Assembly: GCA_028829895.1 (NCBI GenBank)
Contig: CM054182.1
Span: 15,865,001 to 15,929,000, forward strand
DNA length: 64,000 bases
From: Sinotaia quadrata
Taxonomy: Eukaryota > Mollusca > Gastropoda > Architaenioglossa > Viviparidae
Direction: 5' to 3'
Below the pieces are notes generated by a model. The model saw only the letters and a list, made by a program, of their open reading frames with translations, made no database searches and was not told the origin of the DNA. The translations under genes and the position numbers were made by a program. Below, piece after piece: positions 35,366 through 49,400 of the stretch; the first letter of the stretch is position 1; every line of letters starts with the position of its first letter.

Positions 35366-35810
35366 ATTTATTCACATCAATCCTGGAAAGTTCTGCAAGT
35401 CACTATCTTTAATCAACACGTCACCACGAAAAGTAATGAGACTCAAACAACCACCAAGACAGCATGTGAAAGATAAATTAATACGTTATTTGAAAGATAC
35501 TACCTGAAACGATACTCACCTCCACTCAACGATGTCACATGTCCGATCTATGTTTAACGACTCTGCCCTATTTTAGATTCCAGTTATCAATATTGGTTTA
35601 TTGAATAATTTCTAACAAGAGCGACAGTCTGACTTATCCCTTCCCCCATAAAACAAAAAGAAAAAAGAAAAAAAAAGCCGTAATATTCAGGCAATTATTC
35701 GCGACACCTCGCTAGATAAATCAGTTGAATTGCCTTAGCTAACAACGTTATCTCCCTTTTATTTATTAAGATTTATAATTCTTTATCACTTTATTACAGC
35801 TCGCCCCCAG
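35366..35810. other. Intergenic, nothing firm
   Basis: Contains tggtttattgaataatttct near 35594, possibly element-derived. No gene. Confidence 0.4.
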
Positions 35811-36300
35811 TGTTCGTTGTGCTAGAGAACTGATGTGTAGCTTTGTGCTGAAGAATTGATGCGTGGCGTTGTGTTAGAAAACTGACATGGGGATTTGTAC
35901 TAGAGAACTGACGTTTGGTTTTGTGCTAGAAAACTGATATGGGGATTTGTACTAGAGAACTGACGTTTGGTTTTGTGCTAGAGATGACATGGGGATTTGT
36001 ACTAGAGAACTGACGTTTGGCTTTGTGCTAGAGATGACATGGGGATTTGTACTAGAGAAGTGACGTTTGACTTTGTGCTAGAGAACTGATTTGTGGTGTT
36101 TTGCTAGAGTACTGTTGTAGGGCTCTGTGCTGAAGATCTGATTTGGGCATTTTGCTAAAGAACTGTTGTAGGGCTCTGTGCTGAAGATCTGATTTGGGCA
36201 TTTTGCTAAAGAACTGTTGTAGGGCTCTGTGCTGAAGATCTGATTTGGGCATTTTGCTAAAGAACTGTCAAAGAGGAGTTGTACTATAGATGCAGGCTTT
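35810..36300. repeat. Related minisatellites (~49 and 51 bp)
   Basis: 35810-36080 repeats actagagaactgacgtttgg. 36110-36265 has three copies of ttgtagggctctgtgctgaa. Both share gctaga/gaactg cores, so they are probably of common origin. Confidence 0.85.
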
Positions 36301-36604
36301 ATTCTAGATAACTGATGTTGGAAATCAGATGATAGCTGGCAAAGATTGAAGTTGGTAAGATGTGTCCGAAAAGTTATGATAGTAAAATTTTGGCAAGAAT
36401 AAATAAAGGAATCAAAACTCTTTACAATATGGCCACGACTCAACACCTCCACCCTCACCCCCACTAAGAAGTAAATATGTGAAGAAAAAAACAGCTTCAG
36501 CTGCCATGTTAACGGGATGGGGCTCGATTGCCAGTTTGGCTTAGACCACCCCCACAGAGAGCAAGTAGCGTAAATAAAATACAATAGATCGGAGGTAGAG
36601 GAGA
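36301..36604. other. Intergenic, nothing recognisable
   Basis: No coding or repeat signal. Confidence 0.45.
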
Positions 36605-36905
36605 AAAGTGACGATAGCTGGCAGTGGAATTTGTAGAGAAGTGACAATAACTGGCAGTGGAATTTGTAGAGAAGTGACAATAACTGGCAGTGGAATTTGT
36701 AGAGAAGTGACAATAACTGGCAGTGGAATTTGTAGAGAAGTGACAATAACTGGCAGTGGAATTTGTAGAGAAGTGACAATAACTGGCAGTGGAATTTGTA
36801 GAGAGGTAACGATAGCTGGCAGTGGAATTTGTAGAGAAGTAACGATAGCTGGCAGTGGAATGTGTAGAGAGGTAACGATAGCTGGCAGTGGAATGTGTAG
36901 AGGGC
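36605..36905. repeat. 33 bp minisatellite, nine copies
   Basis: Unit aactggcagtggaatttgta plus gagaagtgacaat. The length is divisible by three, so several frames stay open on both strands. Confidence 0.95.
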
Positions 36906-36949
36906 GGCAGATTGCAAACAAGAAAGAGAGATCAAAATAGCCAGTAGAA

Positions 36950-37225
36950 AATGTACTGTAATCGATCTCCTTGTTGTACGGACTCTTATCTATTGAATCG
37001 CGTTTTTAAGAACATTTGACTTATATATCAATCTGTGAAGTCCTTTTATCAATCTCTTTGTTGTATAGACTCTTATCTATTGAATTGAGTGTTTAAGAAC
37101 ATTTGACTTATATATCAATCTGAGAAGTCCTTTTATCAATCTCTTTGTTGTATAGACTCTTATCTATTGAATCGCGTGTTTAAGAACATTTGACTTAAAT
37201 ATCAATCTGTGAAGTCCTTTTATTA
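36950..37225. repeat. ~87 bp repeat, three copies
   Basis: Copies contain gactcttatctattgaatcg and aagaacatttgacttatata. Confidence 0.88.
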
Positions 37226-37604
37226 GGTTTAGTTATTGGTGAATTCAAACGTACCACAAAGTAAATATTTTGTTTAATTGTACAACGCACGCGACTTCGA
37301 GGCTTATAGAGCGTTAACAGATATTTCATTTGGACTTAATGAAATATTAAAATAATAAAACTATATAACGTTCCGTGATGTATTTGTGTACTCTATAATA
37401 TTTTATTCGTGCTGGTTTTCTGTTGCATACTTCAAATTCTTTCTTAATGTCTTCAGATTTTGTGTCTGGCTTTCTTTAGCTTGTCATTCGTCGTTTTTGT
37501 TTATTTGTATCGTTCTATTTTTTATCTCTGAATTAATATTCCCTTCTTTATAACATTCTTTTATTACAACTAAGAAAATAAACAATTGCAATGTCACGAC
37601 AATT
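37226..37604. other. Intergenic, nothing recognisable
   Basis: AT-rich unique sequence. Confidence 0.45.
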
Positions 37605-37965
37605 AATTACAAAGAGATGAACTGAAAGAAAGACAAAATCTTATGAACGTGTATTACAAAGAGATGAACTGAAAGAAAGACAAAATCTTATGAACGTGTA
37701 TTACAAAGAGATGAACTGAAAGAAAGACAAAATCTTATGAACGTGTATTACAAAGAGATGAACTGAAAGAAAGACAAAATCTTATGAACGTGTATTACAA
37801 AGAGATGAACTGAAAGAAAGACAAAATCTTATGAACGTGTATTACAAAGAGATGAACTGAAAGAAAGACAAAATCTTTTGACGTGTATTACAAAGAGATG
37901 AACTGAAAGAAAGACAAAATCTTATGAACGTGTATTATAAAGAGATGAACTGAAAGAAAGACTAT
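37605..37965. repeat. 47 bp minisatellite, eight copies
   Basis: Copies of acaaagagatgaactgaaag with caaaatcttatgaacgtgt; nearly identical. Confidence 0.95.
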
Positions 37966-38754
37966 AGCACAGACTTGGACAAAGAAACAAATGGAAACAT
38001 TATACAAACTACATCTCACTCTCGGTCAGGAAAATATTTTACTGTACAGAATTGCCATAATATAATAAACATTGCTTCATTTGAAAAAGTCCGCTGGCAC
38101 ACAACATTACTTTGTTATCGAAATTTGCATAAGCTATAATATATACAAAGAAATTATGGTATTAAAAGCCTGATATTCAAAAGCACTGTGATATTTAAAT
38201 GTTATGCAAATATTACATACATATAAACACACACGCATACCTATGTAATTGTACATATACGTACATTAATATAGTAATATATTAAATATATTTACATCTC
38301 TGAATATTATTAAACAAAATTATATTCAGTTACGCCGAAAGTTTACAGATTAAACATAAATACTTAATACTGAGAAGACAGTAAAGGCATCCAGTCTTTG
38401 GTTCTTTCACTTAACGCTTGCCTTGGTTTGGAACTATTCCTCTTACATCTTGGACTATTTTCCAAACTCATCCATTCCCACCATACATCTGGACCCCTCC
38501 CAACCATCAACCATAACATTCAACACATAGCACAGCATCCTAGGTGTCTCGTGCACACCCCTCCTCGGCATGCCAGTCAATGATCTTTTTCCCCAAGTTA
38601 ACTTGGATACCATTTCCCCTTCCTGATCCGTCACCTTCATCAATATTCCTGTCCCCATCATACATCCAGTTCCGTCACCTCCTCATAACCCCAGTCTAAA
38701 ATTTAGCCCTTCACACATCTCCTACCATATACATGAACTTTCCACATACATAAT
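37966..38754. other. Intergenic, nothing recognisable
   Basis: AT-rich to 38380, then CT-rich. No gene. Confidence 0.45.
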
Positions 38755-39230
38755 ATAGTCATGCCTCTTGGTCATCCTATCTCATGTCCCGTCATACACG
38801 TTAGCTCCCACAAACCCAGTCATGCCTCTTGGTTATCCTATCTCGACTCGTCATGCACATACCCAGTCATGCCTCTTGGTTATCCTATCTCGTCTCGTCA
38901 TACACGTTAGCTCCCATATACCCAGTCACGCCTCTTGATTATCCTATCTCGTCTCGTCATACACGTTAGCTCCCATATACCCAATCATGCCTATTGATTA
39001 TCTTATCTCAATTCCTGTCACAAATGTTAGCTCCCACATACCCAATCATGCCTATTGGTTATCTTATCTCAATTCCTGTCACAAATGTTAGCTCCCACAT
39101 ACCCAGTCATGCCTCTTGGTTATCCTATCTCGTCTCGTCATACACGTTAGCTCACATATACCCAGTCACGCTTCTTGGTTATCTCATCTCACGTCCTGTC
39201 ACACACGTTAGCTCCCATGTAGATTAGTAT
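38755..39230. repeat. ~54 bp minisatellite, eight copies
   Basis: Units containing cgttagctcccatataccca and cttggttatcctatctc. Confidence 0.88.
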
Positions 39231-39529
39231 GTCATTCAAGTTCTCATTTAGAAAGCATTTAAGAAAATTTACCCCCATACCTGTTATAACGTCTTCTGCA
39301 CTTACAAGACTTACTTTGGATTCATTACACAGGTTTAAATATATTGATTGTCACATTAAACAAAAATGTAGCATGTCATACATCCTTATTCCAAACATTC
39401 TTTGACATGATAAGAACCAGATCGTGGTAGATAAACAGTAATGTATGTATACGATTTGACAAAACAAGAAATCTGGCAATACAAAGATTTCGTAAATCAA
39501 GAAACGTTTAGCGCTAAGACATGACAAAC

Positions 39530-40455
39530 AATGCAGTATGTACTGGAAGTACCAATATATGGAAGATCACAAAGGCATGGTAATACTAAGACATGGTAAA
39601 TCAAAGAGGTATGGTAAACACCAAGACATGGTAATCAAGGTTACGATAAGTACTAAAGCATGGTAAATCAATATGCATGGTAAGTTCTAATATAGGATAA
39701 ATCTCGAGACATGATAAGGTCCAAGACAAGGTAAATCAAGACACATGGCTAAACTAATGTAGGATAAATATCGAGACATGATAAGGTCCAAGACATGGTA
39801 AATCAAGACACATGGTTTAACTAACTTGGTGAATCAGGGGGCAGGGTTTTCCAACCCATTGTAACATCTCTAAACATGTTTGGTATGTGAGGAATGGTCA
39901 GTATAAAGGTTTGGCATGTAAAGAAGTGGTCAGTCTCAAGAATAATCATGTGAAGAAAAGGTTAGTCTCAAGAATAGGCATATGAGGAAATGGTCAGTCT
40001 CAAGAATAGGCATGTGAAGAAGTGGTTAGTCTAAAGGTTTGTTATGTGAAGAAGTGGTCAGTCTAAAGGTTTGTTATGTAAAGAAGTGGTCAGTTTAAAG
40101 GTTTGTTATGTAAAGAAGTGGTCAGTCTAAAGGTTTGTTATGTAAAGAAGTGGTCAGTCTAAAGGTCCAGTAAACCTAATGGCAAGGAAGGTAAATTAAA
40201 AGGTGTGGACGTCTAAAAGATTTCGTAGTCTAAGGAATAATAAATCTAGCTATTAGGTATATCACATAGTGTGGTAAGTAAAATTACTGGAACATTAATG
40301 ATTAAAAAAATGGTAAGTCTAAAGAAATAAGTACACAGCTGGAACATTAATGTTTAGAAACACGGTAATTCTAAAGAAATAAGTACACAGCTGGAACATT
40401 AATGTTTAGAAACACGGTAAGTCTAAAGAAATAAGTACACAGCTGAAGTAAGTCA
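39530..40455. repeat. Three arrays in series
   Basis: 39540-39830 has degenerate acatggtaaatcaag units. 39890-40165 has about eight ~31 bp units (aagaagtggtcagtctaaag). 40290-40450 has three 52 bp units (acagctggaacattaatgtt). Confidence 0.75.
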
Positions 40456-41329
40456 AAAAGCAAGGCAAGTTAAAGATATTGATAATTTTTATGGCACAGC
40501 ATCGAAAAGCATGCAAGAGCAGTTGGGTGGTCATTTTAAAAAGAAAAGAAATGATAAAAGTAATGACATGTTAAAACACACAGTTTATCTATTATAAACG
40601 GTAAGCAAGAAACCACGGTCGTGATAATTATAGTAGCACATAAGTCTTGTGCACAGAAAATCGAAAGGATCTTGGAGTTTCTAAACAAGGTAATTTAAAA
40701 ATCCAATGTCATGGGTGTCTAAAAGTTAGGTTTTGGTTGTCTCAAGACAGTGTACATCTAGCGACATCTAGCGACAATCGCATCACGTCTTAAGGGACAG
40801 TAAGTAAAGAATAATATATATACAACAATAGAGTTGTGTAAACTGAAAGTGTGTTAAGTCTAAAGATACGTGGTTTACAGTCTGGAATACACAAACATAA
40901 CAGTATCCAAGAAAGCTAGGTTTAAAGTCTGGTAAATTAAAGAATAGCTGTCTCATGGGATAGTAAGATAATAGTTTGGTAAACAAAAGGATTGTAAGTC
41001 AGATGGTAAGTTTAGAATCTGTTAAATAAAAGAATAGCTGTCTAATGGGATGGTAAGAGTATAGCTTGGCAAACAAAAGCATAAAGGAATGGTAAATTTA
41101 GAGAGTGTGGAAAATAAACAATAGCTCTCTAATAGAATGGTAAAACTATGCCTTGGTAAACAAAAGCATTAAGGAATGGTAAATTTAAAGTCTGGTGAAT
41201 AAAACTGTGATCTATTAAAGGAATGCTGGATTTAAAATAATTTCAAAAGAATAGGTCAGTAGGACATGAGATGACCTATAGATAACCAGAGACCCGCAAA
41301 ATATAAAAGTCTGGTAAGTTTATTACATA
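40456..41329. repeat. Degenerate repeats, no gene
   Basis: 40900-41220 repeats aatagctgtctaatgggatggtaag-type phrases at ~110 bp spacing. The rest is unique. Confidence 0.5.
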
Positions 41330-41565
41330 CAATTATAAATAAAATTAAAGCCATTATTTTGTTTATTGACACATAATTAAAACCATTATATTATTATATC
41401 ACATATTTAAAACCATTATATTATTATATCACATATTTAAAACCATTATCTTATTAATGACACATAATTAAAACCATTATCTTATTAATGGCACATAATT
41501 AAAACCAATATCTTATTAATGACACATTTAAAACCATTATCTTATTAATGACACATTTAATGCGA
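41330..41565. repeat. ~30 bp minisatellite
   Basis: Seven copies of acataattaaaaccattatc, slightly variable. Confidence 0.85.
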
Positions 41566-42690
41566 ATCTATTTGCCAAGGTAACATCGCCTTAGATGGCT
41601 AATTTACATTGCACGTCCAGTTAACGGAAGTGACAACAGTATTTGCCATCAAGAGCACGCATGCCAATGGATTGGCGCCAAGAATACGAGTACCGACGAA
41701 TTGGACAGATTGGTGTTAACCCAGGCTACAGTTCACTTTCAAGCACCTCTTTAAGAGACAGTCACTAACACAACTATCAAAATAAATTCTGCCTATTACA
41801 GGTCAATGAAAAAGTACCCGTATGTTGGAAAAACAAATGGATGACACTAATAATGTATGTAAGGTGGTTTGTAGTTGCATATCCGACTTAGAATTGCTCA
41901 ACTTAAGCGACTTTTATTATGCTGTTTATAAGCTTTGTAGCTTAAAGAGATTTAATTTTAATTATTGCTTTTCCTCTAAACGCCAAACATTCGCTGATTC
42001 ACGACCCCATCAAGTGGAATATTATTTTATCAACCTTCAACATTAATATCTCGAAGTCGTGATTCTTGCAGACGACATTACCCACAAACTAATGAGAGAA
42101 CCCGTAACCGAACATAATTATCAAGAATGTCCAGTCTTATAAATGCCAGTACGAATCATGTTTTTAATACAACAGGTACTTGTTTCCGATACCAGTTTTA
42201 ATAACATTAATTTGAGCTATGCAACAGTTGACAAAGGTTTCAAGTACGACAAAGGAAATGGAGCTTTCTGGGATAAAAATTAACAGAAATAAGCGTCCAG
42301 CCGATTCTAAGTTGATTTTGCTCTAAGAAGAAAACGAAGAAAAATGACAACGGTCTTTTAAAATATTTATTTTACTAGTATTGTTTACCGTGTGTCATTT
42401 AGTACCGAATCTGTGCGTAGCTAAAAAACACGCGTCGCATAGTTCACTGGAAACAAATCTTGAACCTGACTCTACAAGGTCCCTGTGAACCAGAACTGAG
42501 CAGTGTTCGATGATTCCTTATTTCTGTTAATTCCAAAACGTTTTAATTAGACACACATGAAGACTTTTCAATGACCACTTTAATCTTGATAACGAATGTC
42601 AATAATTCCAACAGAACTCAACACCTCTCGTGGATCTGTTTACAGATCATTTCTGTCTTGATTGCACTTTTTTAATAAACAGAAATAAAT
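41566..42690. other. Intergenic between array and gene B 3' end, nothing recognisable
   Basis: No exon-like frame or RNA seen on either strand. Confidence 0.45.
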
Positions 42691-43185
42691 ACTGTTCATG
42701 GATCTGTACAGAGATAGTTTCCTTCTTGATAGCAATATTTTAATGTGAACTTAATTAAGCACGGTTCATGGATGTGTTCACTTCTTGATAGCAATATTTT
42801 ATCAAGAGAACAGAAGAGAACATTAAAACACTTAGTTTTTGATAGCATTGTTTCATGCAAACAGTTCTGAACCCCGTCCGTAGATTTGTACACGTATAAC
42901 CTCTCTCTTAACGTTTTAATGTGAACAGAATTGAAAAATGTTCCTAGATGCGTTCACATAATCACTTCTCTCTTTATAACAATGTTTTAATGTGAACAGA
43001 CCTGAAGAATGTTCCAAGATGTGTTCACAAATCAATTCTCTCTTTATAACAATGTTTTAATGTGAACAGAACTGAAAAATGTTCCTAGATGTGTTCACAA
43101 ATCACTTCCCTCTTTATAACAATGTTTTAATGTGAACAGAACTGAAGAATGTTCCTAGATCTTTTCACAGATCTCTCTTTTTTGA
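42690..43185. repeat. ~71 bp array downstream of the gene B stop
   Basis: Units containing caatgttttaatgtgaacag. Each minus-strand copy offers ATTAAAA, a possible variant poly(A) hexamer, but none stands out. Confidence 0.75.
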
Positions 43186-43387
43186 TAGGAAATGATTACT
43201 GTGCACAGAAATGAACACTGTTCATACCCCCCCCCCCCTCCCGTCCTTGTTAGCAAATGCTGTAATTTGAGCACAAAAAAACTGTTAACAGACATTTCCT
43301 AACAACCAGTCTCTGAAACCAGAAAACAAGTGAGCTCGGTCCATAGATTGCAGGCTGGAGTCTTGAACTGAAATAAAACACGTATCA

Positions 43388-43495
43388 TCACTTGCGGCGG
43401 GGTGGAAGACGTGGGGGGACAGCAGGGAGAGTTCCCTGGAGATTTTGGTTATTAGATACCCGTTGAAAATATTCTGCACCCAACGATTTGCGATT
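43388..43495 (-). CDS. Gene B exon 13: C-terminus with stop
   Basis: Acceptor catttacag. Encodes NRKSLGAEYFQRVSNNQNL then LPAVPPRLPPRRK and TGA (43390-43388). The proline/arginine tail has SH3-ligand character. Confidence 0.85.
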   Translation of the reverse strand, partial: NRKSLGAEYFQRVSNNQNLQGTLPAVPPRLPPRRK

Positions 43496-46400
43496 CTGTA
43501 AATGAAAATAACGAACACATTGTTAGAAGCGATTTGTTTCTCTTCCTTTCCTTTCATGTCACGTGACCTCTTATCGCCAGCATAAAGATTACCTGTCACT
43601 ATTTCTTCACATAAAACATTAATCCGACTTTTAAAAAATATTCAAAGAAATATTTCAATAAAAATAATAATTAGAGATTATAATCCTTTTTAAAAATAGG
43701 TTACATCTAATTAAAGATACATGGAACATAATAAGTAGGCTTCATCACTTTAAAGTCACTATGAATATAAATATATTAAAGACGATAAGAAAACCAGGTG
43801 AATACACATCAAATTAAAGACACTATGAACATCGGAAGGTTTTGTCATGTACAAATCATTATGAACATAAGTAGGCTAGATCAAATTAAAGACACTATGA
43901 ACATCAGTAGGATAGATCAAATTAAAGACACTATGAACATCAGTATGTTCATCAAATTAAAATACTATAAACATCAGTAGGCTACATCAAAATAAAACAC
44001 TATGAACATCAGTAGGCTACATCAAAATAAAACACTATGAACATCAGTAGGCTACATCAAAATAAAACACTATGAACATCAGTAGGCTACATCAAAATAA
44101 AACACTATGAACATCAGTAGGCTACATCAAAATAAAACACTATGAACATCAGTAGGCTACATCAAAATAAAACACTATAGACATCAGTAGGCTACATCAA
44201 AATAAAACACTATCAGTAGGTTGGATCAAATTAAAGGCACTATAGACATCAGTAGGCTACATCAAAATAAAACACTATCAGTAGGTTGGATCAAATTAAA
44301 GGCACTATAGACATCAGTAGGCTACATCAAAATAAAACACTATCAGTAGGTTGGATCAAATTAAAGGCACTATAGACATCAGTAGGCTACATCAAAATAA
44401 AACACTATCAGTAGGTTGGATCAAATTAAAGGCACTATAGACATCAGTAGGCTACATCAAAATAAAACACTATCAGTAGGTTGGATCAAATTAAAGGCAC
44501 TATAGACATCAGTAGGCTTGATCATGAAAAGAGTGCTTGGCAATCATCCTCACCTTCATTGATGACGTAGATGGATGCCGTCTCTCCACAACCTCGCTAT
44601 CTGGAAGGGCTTCGTCATCCTGGTAAGAGGATAAATGCAATTCACAAGAAATCATTCAAGTATCGAGATACAGATAAATAAACTTATTTCCGAAGGATTA
44701 AAGAATGATTTATACTGGCAATAAAAGACTCGAAAATGACTGGCAATAAAGACTCGAAAATGACTGGCAATAAAGACTCGAAAATGACTGGCAATAAAAG
44801 ACTCGAAAATGACTGGCAATAAAAGACTCGAAAATGACTGGCAATAAAGACTCGAAAATGACTGGCAATAAAGACTCGAAAATGACTGGCAATAAAAGAC
44901 TCGAAAATGACTGGCAATAAAAGACTCGAAAATGACTGGCAATAAAGACTCGAAAATGACTGGCAATAAAGACTCCAAAATGACTTGCAAGAATTAGCAC
45001 TGGTACGTTTCAAATAGTAAACATTTAGATTAAAACAGTTAACTTTATTAAATATATTACGCTTGAAATTCATGTAATACTTTATACGGCAAATATAATA
45101 CACTATATGTGAAATTTCATGTAATATATTGTTCATATAATGTCATGTAATACAAGCACATCTTCATTTAATATATTTAACCCATAACTGAATTTAATAT
45201 ACGCGAAAGGTGACTGATGTACAAAAAGTGTAATTTCTTGTAATAAATTATATGTGTAACTACCTGTAATGTATTGTAACTTTATGTAATATGTTATATG
45301 TGTAATTAATTGTAATATATTGTACCTGCATATAATATACGTGTAATTTCTTGTACTATATTGTAACTTTATGTATTATATTTATATTTGACATGAAATA
45401 TTCCGCAATAGTAAGGTACTAACTATTATTCCTAATTCAAATGCAATACCAACTTTATAAAGTCAAATTTTACGATAAGTGGGTGTATGTTCTGTGCATG
45501 CGCACGTTTTGTGTGTACTGTGGTTATGTGCATGTGTAGTGCTGTGTTGCATGTATGAAGCTTGGCTATTGTTTGTCAGCTATTACCAACATGCTTTGTG
45601 ACGTGTGAAGCTTGGCTATTGTTTGTCAGCTATTACCCAACATGCTTTGTGACGTGTGAAGCTTGGCTATTGTTTGTTAGCTATTACCAACATGCTTTGT
45701 GACGTGTGAAACTTGGCTATTGTTTATCAGCTATTATCAACATGCTTTGTGACGTGTGAAGCTTGATTATTGTTTGTCAGCTATTACCAACATGCTTTGT
45801 GACACGTGTGAAGCTTGGGTATTGTTTGTCAGCTATTACCAACATGCTTTGTGACGTGTGAATCTTGGCTATTGTTTGTCAGCTATTACCAACATGCTTT
45901 GTGACGTGTGAAGCTTGATTATTGTTTGTCAGCTATTACCCAACATGCTTTGTGACGTGTGAAGCTTGAGTATTGTTTGTCAGCTATTACCCAACATGCT
46001 TTGTGACGTGTGAAGCTTGACTACTGTTTGTCAGCTATTACCCAACATGCTTTGTGACGTGTGAAGCTTGACTACTGTTTGTCAGCTATTACCAACATGC
46101 TTTGTGACAAATGTGAAGCTGGCTATTGTTTGTCATCTATTACCCAACATGCTTTGTGACAAATGTGAAGCTGGCTATTGTTTGTCAGCTATTACCCAAC
46201 ATGCTTTGTGACAAATGCTAATATGTCTAATGTTACCAAAGTGGTACATTTCCAATAATTAGAATTTAGTTTTCTGTAAAGTCGAAATTAAAGTAAAAGT
46301 ATGTGTAGTGTTGACAAATATAGACTGTGTTGTTATACAAATTATTTAACTTCGAAGTAATAATATGAAAAGAAATAAAAATAAATAAACACCTAAACTA

Positions 46401-49400
46401 ACTCACCGCTGTTGTCGTAACCCTAAAAGTTGAAAAATGTCAGCTGTGTTAGTTTTTACTTTATCAGTAAGACAATCATTTTCATCTACATATATTGTGT
46501 CAGAATGCTTAAAGGCGCAAGAACAAACATTCCTAATAAACAGACATGCGCACATTCAAGGAGGTCGAGAGAGCTAGTCAAGTCACAAACTGCACATGAC
46601 AATTTTAAATACTTATTTAAACATCATCGATGGCAACTTTAAATGCTCATGTAAAACATCAACGGTGACAACTTGAATACTCATGTAAAAACACCATCAA
46701 TGATAACTTTAAATATTCATGTAAAACATCATCGGTGACAACTTGAATACTCATGTAAAAACACCATCAATGATAACTTTAAATATTCATGTAAAACATC
46801 ATCGGTGACAACTTGAATGCTCATGTAAAAACACCATCGATAACAACTTTAAATATTCAAAAAAAAACAAAAAAACCATCGACATCTTCGTCGCCGTGAC
46901 TACTCAGACAATTTCTCCTCTGAGCTATCGTGCATCCTATTGGACTTACAGTGCCCTCTTCCTCAAGGCCGGTAACAGTGGACATGGCGCTTTCACGTGA
47001 TCCGAGACTCCACCCACTGTCACGTGATGATGAACCTAGATTAAAAGAAAAATAGACGCTGTCAGTGAACGAATGTTTCCATATCATTATTTTAATTAGA
47101 TTTATTATTAAATTTTGATTTTATATTAGAAGTGAACTTTGTCCAAGAAACCTCAAATAATTGCAGAAAATATAAATGATATAGGCCCACTACTTAAAAG
47201 TTAGTGTTGTGTTATATAACACGGACAAATCAAACTCGGACAAAATTTCTCAGTATTTCACTATGTAGAATTGTAGATGATGTTGTTCACGCGAAGTAAG
47301 GCATGATGGGAAATTCTGGGCTTCCTTACTCGAGGAACTTGCAGAACTGGTGCGGTCTCCTAAAAAACTGTTACAGGACGCAGACTTATTCAGGAACAAT
47401 GGCGTCTTAGCGCTGTACTGTCTTTGTGGAGTCGGTTCCTGCAACGACATTTGTCTTTACAAAGTGAGTGTATGAAGAACATCTATATACAGAGTGTATA
47501 AACAACATCTATATACAGAGTGCATAAACAACATCTACATACAGAGTGCATAAACATCTAAATACACAGAGTGCATAAATAACATCTACATACAGAGTGC
47601 ATAAACAACATCTATATACACAGTGCATAAACAACATCTATATACACAGTGCATAAACATCTAAATACACAGAGTGCATAAACAACATCTATATACACAG
47701 TGCATAAACAACATCTATATACACAGTGCATAAACAACATCTATATACACAGTGCATAAACATCTAAATACACAGAGTGCATAAATAACATCTATATACA
47801 CAGTGCATAAACAACATCTATATACACAGTGCATAAACATCTAAATACACAGAGTGCATAAATAACATCTATATACACAGTGCATAAACATCTAAATACA
47901 CAGAGTGCATAAACAACATCTACATACAGTGCATAAACAACATCTACATACAGGAATGTCATATCTGAAACATGTCTAACTTTTATTCGTTCAGAGACAT
48001 ATTCCAAAATAAGTATTTATTAATGTAGTAATTTGCACTAATTAGACTCTGCGTGACGCATCACGTGAGTATCACCAGTGCAGCTTGAACTTGATCTGAC
48101 AGTTTAGTTTTTAGTTAGCTTTGCAAACAGTGACAATACTAAAGTGATGACAACTGAACTGAAACATGCCTAGAGATGGATTTCAAGTGTAGGCTACATT
48201 ATAATGTGCACCATTGTATTACATCTTCAGACCTACTATGAATATTGTTCGTAATTTTTTATTTTCCTAATATACAATGTGCCTGCACCTTGTTATTCAC
48301 TAACTCGGTGTGTCTCGTTCTACAACCACTTCCTGTATAAATAAATTTAAAAATAAACAAACACCTCTTCCATTAAGAATCTATCATCACACTTCATGTA
48401 CTCACCTAAAACCACATCAAAACATATCGGAAACTGAACTCGCATTTTGATCTTAGTGTCAGCGTAGACATGTTCTGTTGTGGTGACACTTTTGACCTGC
48501 TGCCTAAGTTTGATTAGATAGTGTTTATCTGTTTCTGTATATTATCAGTATGTTTGAAAAACTATGGTTGTAGCTACCCCTAAATATAATTAATCACTCG
48601 ATGGCCTATTCATCATTGTGTTGTACCTACCCCTAAATATAATTAATCACTCGATGGCCTATTCATCATTGTGTTGTACCTACCCCTAAATATAATTAAA
48701 CACTCGATGGCCTATTCATCATTGCATGATAATAACTTAGCTTCATGTTGCTCTCTTCACTGCATGAAATTCCGAGAATTATTTTATTGGTGTACAATTT
48801 CCTATTTCATAGTAAGTCAGTACAAATGATTGATTAATAAATAAATGTTTAACATCAGTTAACATCGACTGAAAGGGTTAAATTAGTTAAGAGTCACATG
48901 TGTTTATGACACTTCATCGCTCAATCAATAAACGCTGGCTTTTATTAGATGATAAGTCAATGTTAACTAATTATAATGTTGTGGACACTTTTCTTGCATG
49001 CGTGTTCTTTATAATTGTTAACTTTGTGTGTGCGAGATTGTTCTCACCGAAATATTTAACTTGATGCTTTCCTGCTTTGATTTGATACCCCGTATCCAAC
49101 TCAGCACCCCACGTTCAGTCTTGACATTCTGGGCCTTACGTAACTCCATGTACTGGTCCTTGATCTTCTGCAGCTGATTCTAGAATCATAGAGTGCACTC
49201 AGGTCAAGCTAGTAAAATTTCGGATGACGAAATGAATGAGTGCTTTTCTGTATTCGTTAGTAAAATATTTATATCTGTCTTCATTGGTAAATATGCCTGC
49301 CTGTCTTTACTGGTAAAATATTTATATCTGTCTTCATTGGTAAATATGCCTGCCTGTCTTTACTGGTAAAATATTTATATCTGTTTTCATTGGTAAATAT

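Noticed and set aside
36078..36940. 285-codon minus-strand frame
   Set aside because: Mostly a 33 bp and a 51 bp array; the non-repeat part between them has no recognisable domain.
44205..44515. Regular repeats that could suggest a CRISPR array
   Set aside because: Units are contiguous higher-order tandem repeats with no unique spacers, and the DNA is eukaryotic.
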